This document shows, in pieces, positions 43,201-52,740 of a stretch of 64,000 nucleotides of DNA. Position 1 is the stretch's first letter. Each line of letters begins with the position of its first letter. The notes beneath the pieces were generated by a model. It saw only the letters and a list, made by a program, of their open reading frames with translations. It searched no databases and was not told the DNA's origin. This DNA is from Hyaloraphidium curvatum. Its lineage: Eukaryota; Monoblepharomycota; Hyaloraphidiomycetes; Hyaloraphidiales; Hyaloraphidiaceae. The DNA lies in contig JAIVFI010000019.1 of the NCBI GenBank assembly GCA_025558095.1, forward strand, positions 248,001-312,000, written 5' to 3'. A program made the translations under genes and the position numbers.

Positions 43201-44881
43201 CTTCTCCTCCGAATACATAGACGCGGATTCGTGCACGGAGATTGGGACGAGCTTCGCAAAGATGTCGGGACCGACAATGCGAGGTATGTCCGCCGCACCA
43301 CCAGCGCAAATCTCGGCGAAAGCGAGGGGCTTGACCGCCAGCAGCTTGTCGACTGGTGCGAGGGCATCGGTGTTCGGAACCGAGTCGTGGTAGATCAGGT
43401 CATTGTCTGGCAGAGAAGGCGTCAGTAGCGTTCTCTGCGGCACCGGCCCGTCACGAACCCTTGGTCGCCAAGTTCTTCTTGTCCGTCACGTTTGTGAGCA
43501 GCATGCGAGTGGCATCCAGCAACGCCACGCTCGCCGTCGTTGCCGAACTAGAGGAGGAGGAGCTCGAGCCCCAGAAGCTAGATGCGAGTCCGCCGCTCGA
43601 ACTCGGAGGCGCGCCTTCGCCTGCCCCGGCCACAGCGCCGGCGTCGGCAGAGGTGGTGAAGTTCGGATACGCCGAAGCAAAGGAAGAGGCGAGCTTGTTT
43701 GCCTCCTTGGCGTAGATTTCGGACAACTGCAAGCGGGCCACCATCTCGCCGTACTTGGATTCGGACTCGCAAGCAATGCCGCGATGGTAGTTTGCCACGG
43801 CGAGGAAGTACTTGGACTTGACCTGATCGACCGGAAGTTAAACCACGTACCGAAGCCCGGCATTTTGGGATCCCACCTGGCAGAGGAGCGCCCATGTCTT
43901 CTCGATCTGCGCCTTCAAGGTCGTCGCATTGACGTAGTCCATGACGTTGGCATAGAGGGTGGCGGCCTGGCTGGCCAGTTTTGCAGGCAGCATGCCCTTC
44001 TTCTTCTCCGCAAGCACCTTCTCAAGAAAGCACTCTTGCGCTTGCGCGAGCATGAGCTCCGAAAGGCAGCGGATCGAGTCCCGCCCGAGGTCCACCGAAG
44101 GAGGGTGCAGGAAGTTGTCGTTGATATACTGGAAGAGCCCCGCCGCTCCCTGAAAGTAGTTGAAGGCCATCTTGAGGCCGTTGACGTTTGGGGTCATGGG
44201 AGCGGCGCCGGTTGGCGACGACGGCGTGGAAGAGGAATCGGTAGCAATGGAAGAGGAGGCTCGGTTCTGCAGAGCCGCGATAGAGGAGCATGTCGCGGCC
44301 AGGTTGAAGATGACGCACGCCTTCTCGTACGCGACCGAGTGCTGGGAGACCTTGGTCCCGGAGAAGGCGTCGTACCTGGAGAGCATCGAGAGCAGACGGA
44401 TCAGACGAGCGCTGAAAGGCGACCGACGTCGCTCCCACCAGGAGAAGACAACTTTGACGTGCTTCTCGTCAATGGGGAACCGGAGATCGAGGAGCTCCAG
44501 CTGCCCATAGTATCTTGTCGCGGACCCCGAGTCAGTCTCCAAAAAGCGCGCTCTCGGCTGAATGGAATCACCGGTAGAGAATGTCCCTGCCCGTGAGGTC
44601 CTTCCCGGCCCCGCGAATGTCCTGGCGGAGTCGGTTGAGCGACGCGATCTCCTGCACGTATTTGTCGGGATCCTCCTGGTACACTTGCTGGAACGGCCGA
44701 TGGCGACGAAAGACCCGTGAGTCTTAGCTCCGATGGGCCGCGGGCTCGGAGTCGCGACCCGTTGGCAGCGCGACTCCGGAGCCAGGGCACGCACCTGGAT
44801 GTAGCTCCGGAACGCGAACGTGAAGTCCGTATCGTCCGTTCGCTTCGTAGGAACATGCAGCATAGGGCTCTGGGAGGCCAT
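40219..44881 (-). CDS. BRO1: BRO1-domain ESCRT protein with long Pro/Gln-rich tail
   Basis: Endosomal ESCRT-III partner (Bro1/Alix type) that links cargo deubiquitination and membrane scission in the multivesicular-body pathway. The start at 44881 gives MASQSPMLHVPTKRTDDTDF. Bro1 domain: YYGQLELLDLRFP, AYEKACVIFNLAA, FQYINDNFLHPPSVDL, LMLAQAQECFLEKVL, VANYHRGIACESESKYGEM. The V domain starts after NDLIYHDSVP and is coiled-coil rich to about 42000. The last roughly 590 residues are Pro/Gln/Tyr/Gly-rich with tandem QPYGAPPP units (40590-40700). The terminal text is PPPGYGQPIQPQ. About six introns were inferred, among them one ending GGCCAG that joins MRLK to FADWPQE. It is assigned to Bro1 rather than Rim20 on the N-terminus. 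Confidence 0.88.
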
Positions 44882-45033
44882 CGCGGCGAGCGCGGGCCGG
44901 GCGGGCCCGGGCAACTACTACTGGACTTGTTCGAGAGTGAGGCGAGGCGCTGATCTTGCGCAACTCAAGGTCCCGAGGTCGAGCTTCGAATCCGATTCCG
45001 AGATCAGAGATCTACATCGATCATGATCACCTA

Positions 45034-47188
45034 TCACGGATTGAGCTTCTGGTCGATGGCAAGGGCGGCCAAGGCTGCGCCGCTAATGAGGAAGCCAAGG
45101 ACGCCGAGGACGGCACAGACTTTGGCCAGCGTCGTCCACCGGAGGCTTAGCGAGACGAAGAACACGTAGGGAATGATGTTTCCCAACGCAGTGTTGCCGG
45201 TGGCACCGACAAAGGATAGGATCTGGAGCAAATATGTCAGAATCGATCGCGACGTCACCAGGCACAACCGCTCACCCGATCCAAGTGAGTCACCCAGACC
45301 GCAACGACCCAGCAGAGGGCCAGCAGCACCGCGGTCGTCACGTTGAACAGAATTGGTTCGGAAACGGCCTCGCTGATCGCCCGTTCCTCGGCATAGGGTT
45401 CTCGCCGGACGGTATCCGCGATGTCCTCGCGGTCGTCACCATCGGGAGCCGCGTCTTCGACCTCCTCGTACCCCTCGGCCCCGCTGCGCCACTTTCGAAA
45501 CCGCACCGCGAGGCGCCTGACGAGGTTCATGGTCGAGATCCGCGCGGGGTGAATCTGCATGGGTATCGAGGTCCCGACGAGCAGAGTGAGGGTGAGGCAC
45601 GCCGAGATGGTGAGCGGATCTTTGGGGGGATAGTTGACGAGCACGTCTCCATGGGTCCGGTCGCCAAAAGTCATGTACGCCATTGTCGCGGCCGCGAGGT
45701 AGAAAACGGTGGCCGCTGCAACCGAAACGTAGATGACCTTGTCCACACGTTGCGGGGTTCGGTTTCGCAGCTCGTTGAACATCGAGTAGATGTTCTGGTG
45801 ACAAGCGTATATAAAACTCAAGATCGGGAGCGCCGAAAGCAGGGAGATTGACAGCTTCGGCGGCCACCAGCGCAGCTCCCGCAGCGGAATCCGGCTTTCC
45901 GGCGGCAGCCTGACGAAGTAGAAGACAAAGACGAATATGAGCATGTACAGCGTTGCCGCCTGGCCGATGAAGGAAGTGAAACGGAACGCTCGGAAGTTCT
46001 TTGCCCAACAGACGGGCCCAATCACAACGAGGGTTACTGTCGCCCAAAACCACCGCGAAAGCAGAAAGCTATACGTGGGATCCGCGACGAGGTCCAGGCC
46101 CTCCGCAAACGATGGGCCGAAATCACCGATGCCCACGAAGAAGGAAGCGGCCGTCCCAAAACACGATAGCAGCACCACGGCGTCCACGACGTCAACAAGC
46201 CAGGGATACGTGATGTCGCAAACGGACGCCCAGCTTGGGATCACTCCCGGAGGCAGGTAGCGTGCCGAGGAACACAGGAGCCGACACGTGAAGGTCGTCA
46301 TCACAGCCCACGAAACAATTAGCACGTAGGACGCGACGAGGCCGTATTGAGACACGAGGTACGGCAAAGATAGCCAGCCGGCGCCGATCAGGGTTTTGGT
46401 CAGCGTCATGATCGACGTGAACACTGCGCGGGGCCGCCGAGCACGGGTGGGGGGAAAACAAACACGACGAGAAACGAGCACGAGCGCGGAGGAAATCATG
46501 TGAGAACACGCTCCGGAAAAAAAAAACCGCACCCACTCGACGCAGACTCGCTCTTGTGCTCAATCCAGATCTGGGAAAGGCTCTTTGGGACATCATCGGG
46601 GTCTTCGGGGCCCATCGTCGGCGTCGCAATACGACCGGTGAAGTCCCACCACCTCGACGGCGTATCCAAGGAATCCGTCCGTGTCTCCGCCGTCGAATCC
46701 TGCGAGGGCACTCGTTCCTCGCCGTCTTCGTTGAAGAATGCTGTCCGCTGGGGATCGTACATCGTGTTTCTCCGCAGATAGTTCGAAGCCCGGCTCGCTG
46801 CCGCGTTTGCTGGCTCGGCAACCAACGGTCCGGGATCCATTGCGTCTGGAGGCGCGGATTCCAACGAGCCCAGGCTGCTGTCGAGGGTCTCCGTGGTCTC
46901 CACCCTGCGCGGCGCCATCGACCCGTAGGCGAGCGGCGACGCCACAAGGGCGGACGACAGGAGGTTCTGCCGCTCTCCAGAGGGCGTGCTCTGTGGCTTG
47001 GTGGGCTCCGGAGCGAAAGAGGCATGCTTTCCGCTCCGGCCGCTTGCGTTGCTGCCTGCGGCGGAGGAGCTCCCCGTTGTGGTCGCGATGCTCTCCGAGG
47101 CCGCGGTTTTGAAGCTGACCGGCGACTCCACAGAGCCGCTGCCCACGCTCTGAGCCAGGATCGTTTTCGGGACGCGTCCGTCCGCCAT
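45034..47188 (-). CDS. AAAP-family amino acid transporter, Avt-like
   Basis: Proton-coupled amino acid transporter of the AAAP/SLC38 group, probably on the vacuole. A cytosolic N-terminus of about 200 residues (Ser/Thr/Pro-rich) precedes TM1. An intron at about 46537-46437 (about 100 nt, long for this locus) contains a poly-T run and joins SASM to FTSIMTLTKTLIGAGWLSLP, the AAAP TM1 signature. Eleven hydrophobic segments follow through 45050, with a polar loop of about 50 residues (SGAEGYEEVEDAAPDGDD) between TM9 and TM10. An intron near 45276-45215 precedes the last two helices. It lies head-to-head with threonine aldolase, about 30-95 bp between starts. Substrate not determinable. Confidence 0.86.
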
Positions 47189-47217
47189 CCTGACGCGTCA
47201 AGAAATGGACGTTGAAG

Positions 47218-48650
47218 ATGTCGAGGTTGCGCGTCGCGACGATCGGCCTCGCTCCATCACCACCCGATACACCGTCCAACAAGATGCCGGGAGACGGTGC
47301 AAACGGCGCTACTTCCTCTTTGGATTCGTTCAACCCGGGCACCGCCACCAAGAACGCGCCGGAATATGGTGCGTGCGGAAGGGCCTGCTGTCTCCCACCC
47401 GTTGCCCACCTCTCGCCCTCTACGGTGCTTGCTTTCCGTATGCGAAGTTGATTTTCGCAGCGACACGACAACCTACCCTACGGTTGAAATGTTTGCTGCG
47501 ATGCAGGAAGCTACGCTGGGCGACGATGTCTTCGACGACGACGAGAGCACCAAGGAGTGAGCCCCTGCTCTTCGGCTTGGTCTCCTCGTTCTCACGGGCA
47601 CGATGGGCAACCAAGTTTCCAGAAGAAGGTCGCGGGGCTGTTCGGGAAGGAGGCTGCTCTTCTCGTTCTCACGGGGACAATGGGCAACCAAGTCTCCGTC
47701 GCGTCGCACCTGTCCAACTTCTCGCCTCCTTTCTCGGTGGTGACGGACTCGCGCGCACACATCTATCGATGGGAGGCGGGCGGTGTTTCGTACCACACTG
47801 GCGCCACGATCACGCCGGTCCCGGTTCCGGACGGGGAATGGATGAGGTTGGCTTGGCATGGTGCTGCACCTGTCGAGTGAATCTCACAGTGGTTGCAGCC
47901 CTGCGCTCATTCAGAAGAACTGGTGGGACCCCGACTCGGTCGATACGCACCATGCACCGTGCAAGCTCATTTGCGTGGAAAACACGCTCGACGGTGTGGT
48001 CTTTCCTCGCGACAAGCTCCAGGAGGTGTCGGACTTTGCGAGATCGCGCCGCATCCCGCTCCACATGGACGGAGCTCGCCTCTGGAACGCGGCTGCGACG
48101 GGGATAGCAACGCTGCGGGAGTGGGCGGACTACGTCGACAGCATCAGCCTCTGCTTTTCGAAGGGGCTCGGCACTCCGATGGGCACCGTGGTCGTCGGGA
48201 GCGAAAAGTTCATCTCGAAGTGCCGTGCGTTCAGGAAGGTGTTCGGCGGCGGGTGAGAAGAGCTGCGGGATCGCGTCGGAAAGACTCTGACAGCGCGGTG
48301 GCAGGTGGAGGCAATCGGGCATCCTTGCTTCGGCGTGCGATTACGCGCTGGACAACCATTTCCCCGCCCTGCATCTCGACCATGTTGCTGCGCAAGGTCT
48401 CGCTGCCCGTCTCAAGGAGCTCGGAATCACGATCCTGAAGCCCGTGGAAACGAACATGCTTTTCGTGGACCTCGACTCCGCAGGCATCAAGGACGTCGCC
48501 GCTCTGGTGGAGTGGATGAAGGGGAAGGGGATCCGGCTGATGGGCAGGGGCACGAGCATGCGGATCGTGGTCCACAGACAGAACAACAAGCGGGCAGGCT
48601 ACCTCGGCGATTGCTTCGCAGAGTACCTCGCCAAGCTTGGTGCACGGTAG
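47218..48650 (+). CDS. GLY1: low-specificity L-threonine aldolase (GLY1)
   Basis: PLP enzyme that cleaves threonine or allo-threonine to glycine and acetaldehyde. Exon 1 gives an N-terminal tail ending KNAPEY; an intron ending GCGAAG leads to VDFRSDTTTYPTVEMF; the next exon ends DDESTK. Intron 47557-47615 (59 nt, ends CCAAG) restores DFQKKVAGLFGKEA and LVLTGTMGNQVSV. Further: AHIYRWEAGGVSYH, LICVENTLDGVVFPRD, HMDGARLWNAA, SLCFSKGLGTPMG with the PLP lysine, and FRKVFGGG; the last exon has LDNHFPALHLDHV. Two further introns lie near 47846-47920 and 48255-48305. The start is 47218 or the in-frame ATG at 47284. The 59-nt intron contains an imperfect copy of the next exon. Confidence 0.88.
47582..47620 (+). 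repeat. intronic near-copy of exon sequence 47659-47697
   Basis: The 39-nt block at 47582-47620 matches 47659-47697 at 35 of 39 positions (offset 77 nt). It lies mostly inside the intron 47557-47615 of GLY1 and would encode nearly the same residues (LVLTGTMGNQVS) as the true exon. It looks like a local tandem duplication caught by the splice sites. Confidence 0.85.
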
Positions 48651-48683
48651 CAACGTGTCCATTAGAGAAGATGAACAACGCAA

Positions 48684-49077
48684 CTACGCCTTTGCCGGTA
48701 CCACAAAGTACTTGCGAACGGGCTCCACGATCTCCCACGTGCCCTTGAAAGTCGCCTCCACCACAAAGGCGTCGCCGGCCTTGACAGTCACGGGCTCGCC
48801 TCCTTCGGGCGTAATGATAATTTTCCCTTGCAGCAAGCTGACGAACTCGTATGCTGAATAAGTAGCATGATACGTCCCAGTGGTTGCCTCCCAGACGCCC
48901 GACATCAGGCCCGAGGATATGTTGCAGACGTACTGGAAGCACGTCAGTTTGATCGACGAAGCACCTGGTATCACTCACGGTCTTCATGGTTGGCTCTCCC
49001 GAGACCTTTTTCCAGCCCGAGAGGTCGGCAGTGATGGGCTCAATCCCGTCCAAGGAGAACTTGGCGATGGTTGTCAT
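48684..49077 (-). CDS. small cupin-fold protein (Cupin_3/DUF861)
   Basis: Single-domain cupin of about 115 residues. The start at 49077 gives MTTIAKFSLDGIEPIT. A 50-nt intron near 48978-48930 joins EPTMKT to YVCNISSGLMSGVWEAT. Cupin motif 1 is in the YHATYSAYEFVSLLQGK region and motif 2 in VKAGDAFVVEATFKGTWE. The family resembles the ethanolamine-utilisation EutQ fold, but metal-binding His residues are sparse (only YHATY), so catalysis is uncertain. Function unknown. It converges with GLY1 (33 bp). Confidence 0.8.
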
Positions 49078-49370
49078 CGTGTTCAGTGCTACGGGAGACA
49101 GAGAAGCTGGGGCGCAATCCTGGTCGTCAGCCGCGTTCAGTGCGGTCGAACCCCCCTGGAAACGCGATCCTACTGTGGAAAAAGACCAAGGAACTCGATA
49201 CTGGCACAATGGAATGAGATGCGGAGGATGCCGATTGATCGGACGCAGCCCGCGCAATCGACGCCCGCTTGGCGCGACCGCGATAAACAACCATCCGCGT
49301 GACCGCGCTTCAAAGGCCCGCGTCACGGCTCCGTGCTTTCTCCTTGGGATTCACAGGCCTTTTAGCTACC
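49078..49370. promoter_or_regulatory. divergent promoter region, cupin / R3H gene
   Basis: A 293-bp gap between outward-facing starts at 49077 (minus) and 49371 (plus). A short AT-rich patch (TTTTAGCTACC) sits directly upstream of the R3H start. No gene is supported. Confidence 0.35.
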
Positions 49371-50440
49371 ATGGAAGTCGACGGCGTTGCGGCAGCCCCC
49401 TCGAAACCGTAAGCAAGACACTTCCGGCTCTGGGGGCCGGCTCCGGTGGCACGGCTGACTTCGTTGCGTTCCAGCGCGAAGGGCGTTTCGTTCGCTGAGG
49501 ACATTCCCTTGCTGTCGGCAAAAGCAAAACGGCGGGTCGACGTTGCGGCGAGCGAGGTCCGGCGGACGAAGGGAGGGCGTCGCAAACGGCGGCGCGAGAA
49601 TGGTAACGCGCTCTGCCTGGACAGATCCAGAGTCGCTCACGTCCCGTCTCGTCCTCCAGATAGCTTCGTTCAGCATCCTCTTTCGGAACGTTTGGGCGAC
49701 TTGCTGGAGCAGGATGATCTCCTCCCGCCGTCGCACAGCACTCGCCGACCAGGGCCTTTCGCGGCCCTTCGCCAGTCGCGGCAGGACCTCGAAAAGCTCT
49801 TGTTCCAGGACGGAATTGCCAGCGTTCCGCGGGAACGCAACCATGCCGAGCGGAACGTGCCCGCGGTTCCGAGGATGTCCAAATCGGATCGGCGCCTGCG
49901 AAAGGCGATCGCGGGGCTCCCTGGCATGTGGCCGTGGATCGTGGAGCGCGAAGAGGAGCTGATCAAGTTCGCGTTGGAGCGCGTCCATGGACGATGGCAG
50001 GAAGTCATCACGCGCAACGACGACACCAACGGCCAGTGGACCACCGTTCGGTCGGGCGATGATGAGCCCGGATCGAGCGACGAGTCTGGGGCGGAAAGCG
50101 ACACCGTCTACGTGTCGACCGTGGGTGGCACGAGCAAGACAATGTCTTCTCGCCGGAGGAGAGCATCGCTGGACGTCCGGGACGTCCCCGAGTTCCTTCT
50201 TTGGCACGGACAGGACGCCTTTGGTCGCCTCGTGCTGCACAGTCTCGCCAGATACTACAGCATGAATTCACAGACCCTGGTCGATGAGAACTCGGAGACG
50301 AGGGTACGTCGGACGGAGCTCGGCCTCATTGTGTCGAAGATTGATGGTGTTGTCCGCAGATGATATTGGTCCGCGACCGTGCGGCAGGACACGGGCCTCT
50401 TCCTTTGGTCAGATTTAGTGCCATCATGTGCACGAACTGA
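49371..50440 (+). CDS. R3H-associated / R3H-domain protein
   Basis: Probable single-stranded nucleic-acid binding protein of the fungal R3H-associated family. The start at 49371 gives MEVDGVAAAPSKP; a short intron (about 49409-49470) joins it to AKGVSFAEDIPLLSAKAKRR. A basic stretch (KGGRRKRRRENG) is followed by a helical region, then WIVEREEELIKFALERVHG, and the R3H core GQDAFGRLVLHSLARYYSMN, with DENSETR before the last intron (50305-50360). The last exon gives MILVRDRAAGHGPLPLVRF and SAIMCTN, the usual R3H C-terminal text in these proteins. Without that intron the frame stops at 50363. It converges with the doublecortin gene (26 bp). Confidence 0.82.
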
Positions 50441-50466
50441 TTCAATCCACACATCTTTGACGCTCC

Positions 50467-52297
50467 TTACGTCTGTTCCTCCTCATTCTCGTCATCGTCG
50501 TTTGCGACCTTCCCACCAACTTCGCTGTCCTCCGCGGCCTCGCTTGCTGCCACCCCATCGACATCCCCATCTTCCGCGCCTTCTTCGTTTGCTTCCACCA
50601 ATCTTTCGGGGGTCTGAGCTCGTGGTTCGATGACAGCTGGGTCCATCCCAAAGGAGACCCTTTTGCGAGCGTTGCTTCCTTTGCTGGGCCGGCTTTGGCT
50701 CTGCGTCGCTATAAACAGATCAAGCTGGCTTTCAGACGGCTCCACTTCGCCGATTGGGGGCACCCTGGACGTCTGCAGTATGCCCTCCGCAGTGGGTGCG
50801 CTTTCGACGGAGATAACTGCGTCTCGGCCAGCTTCCTGCGAGTCGACCGCCATTTCGCGCTGCCGTTCAAGGAGCCTTGGGACAAGCACGAGACTGTGAG
50901 AATGGAGTCCATTTCCACGAAGGCTAAAGCTCCCACCTCTTTGACATCTCCAGCGTGTCCATGAAGCTCTTGACAGGCTTCGACGGCGCTTTGGGCGCCT
51001 TCGTCTTAGTAGCTGCTCCCGGCGCCGCGGCTGCGTTGGTGCGCTGCATGTTGCCGGGGGCGCTGCGACTCCTGTCGGTCTCTCCTTCGATGAACCAGGA
51101 CGGCGAGTTGGCACGCGGGTTGGCAAAGTCTGCCCCTGCCGTCGGCGGCTTCAACTCTCGGCTGTTCAAATAATCGCAAGGGATGAACGGCTCATTGTTG
51201 GTGGCCACGGAGAAGTGCGTGCAGGCGGAGTCCAGCAGCTCCTGGATCGAGTGTATGCGCCGACCTGACGGTAGGGCGTACAGCCGTTTCGGCCTCCCGT
51301 ACGAAAGCTTGAGATGCTGGGCCAGATGCGCCAGGAGCTGCACCGCGACGAACTTGTCTGAGAAGTTTCCCGGCATCGTGCTCGTGACCCGAACATACCT
51401 TGTTCAGATTCTCGAACCGACCTCTGCTCACCGTTACCCTGGTACCAGAGTGGAAAGGCACTCCGTTGGGCAGAAAGACGCAGATCTGCACCGAGGTGCC
51501 TGTGTGCTGGGAATCTCCGGCACCGTCTGGCTCGTGCCTTCTACCATCCGATGCCTCCGGGATGCGGTAGTGCACGATCTTGAGGGAGCCCTGAGCCAGT
51601 GCCACGAGAGAGATCCCGTCATGGAGCTCCCCCAGGTCCGTGATTGGCAAGTACGTCTCGGCGTTGTACAGACGCCTGACGTAGGCGGGGTGTCGCAGGC
51701 TCAGTGTTACGGTTTCGAGGAGCTGCGGAGGACGGGTCAGCAACAGCGCGAGAAGGTCGATCTGGAGACGCTCCGACACCGTACGTGACTGAAAGACTGG
51801 CAGTTGCGGATGTTAAGGACCACGGAAATGGCTTGGTTGCTGTCGTCGCCGTTGGAAAACAGAAAGACGCGGAGGCCTTTGCTCTGTGGTCCGAACCGCC
51901 CCGACGAAGCCGGCGCCCGCGGCACCAACCGGCGGACCACCGGCGGCGCGTGGGGCCCTATGCTGTTCTTTCTCGCGAGAATTTCGTCCCCGTTTGCAGC
52001 GGGCTTCACAGGGCCGTCGGGGAACAGGTACTCCACGTTGCGCTTGAGCTTTTCCCCGGCCGCGACGGCAACGTATCGCCACCCGTCCTCTAGTCCGGCA
52101 AGACCCGCATGCTTTGCAATCTGCTCCCCGGATTGCAGGTCGTACAGTCCTTGCACGTTGATGCCCAGCGTGCTCGAGAGGTGGCGCAGGATCGCGTCCC
52201 AAGTGCGGAATGTCCGCGGCGACAAGACCATCCGCTTGGCAGGCACCAGAGCTCGTCCATTCACGAGAACATAGATCCGTTTCACGCCCGAATCCAT
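50467..52297 (-). CDS. doublecortin (DCX) repeat protein
   Basis: Predicted microtubule-associated protein with two or three DCX domains. DCX1 (residues of about 6-90): RIYVLVNGRALVPAKRMVLS, TWDAILRHLSSTLGINVQ, GLYDLQSGEQI, LEDGWRYVAVA. A linker precedes a second unit starting LRVFLFSNGDDSNQA, then LLALLLTRPPQLLE and VRRLYNAETYLPITDLGEL, LHDGISLVALA. A third starts VQICVFLPNGVPFHSGTRVT, then, after an intron, FVAVQLLAHLAQHLKLSYG, PKRLYALPSGRRI, SIQELLDSACTHF. The C-terminal tail is acidic. An intron ending CCCAAG joins MSKR to LLERQREMAVDSQ; without it the protein would stop near 50924. About 540 residues. Promoter shared with the sirtuin gene. Confidence 0.82.
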
Positions 52298-52740
52298 GGC
52301 GGGCGATGCGGATCCAGTGGGAATTGGCGTTCAAAAAGTGGGGCCGTCGGAGTCCTGAATCGGCTTCGGCGCGGCAAAGGCGCGAACCACGCATCGTTGG
52401 GCCAAAGTCTGGGAACCGCGTCAAGCCGCTTACGCGGGCCGGAAACGGTGAGCCTCGCCGCCAAAGAGCGAGAACCGGGCGTCTCGGAGCCGGGCACCGG
52501 GACAGCGCGGCCAACCGTCGGCGGACTTCGCGGGACAGGGACACGGGGCGGTGCTCCGCCTCTTCCCCCGCGCATTCGGCGCCATTCCCCCCGCTGCCGG
52601 CTCTCCGCTGCATTGGCTTGGATTTGCTGCTGACTTCCGGGCGGATTTCGCGTCTCGAACTGGTCAGGCGCCCCGTCCCCCGCTGCTCCCCGCGCCCTGC
52701 CCGGCTGGTTCCCCGTGCTCCTCGCGAAGGAACAGCGGCC
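52298..52740. promoter_or_regulatory. divergent promoter region, DCX gene / sirtuin gene
   Basis: A 443-bp gap between outward-facing starts. The long open frame entering the sirtuin from upstream (from 52210) is Arg/Pro-rich and GC-driven; I treat it as leader. Nothing else is seen. Confidence 0.4.

Noticed and set aside
52210-52740. In-frame upstream extension of the sirtuin
   Set aside because: It overlaps the doublecortin gene on the other strand and is Arg/Pro-rich; the sirtuin family start fits the ATG at 52741.
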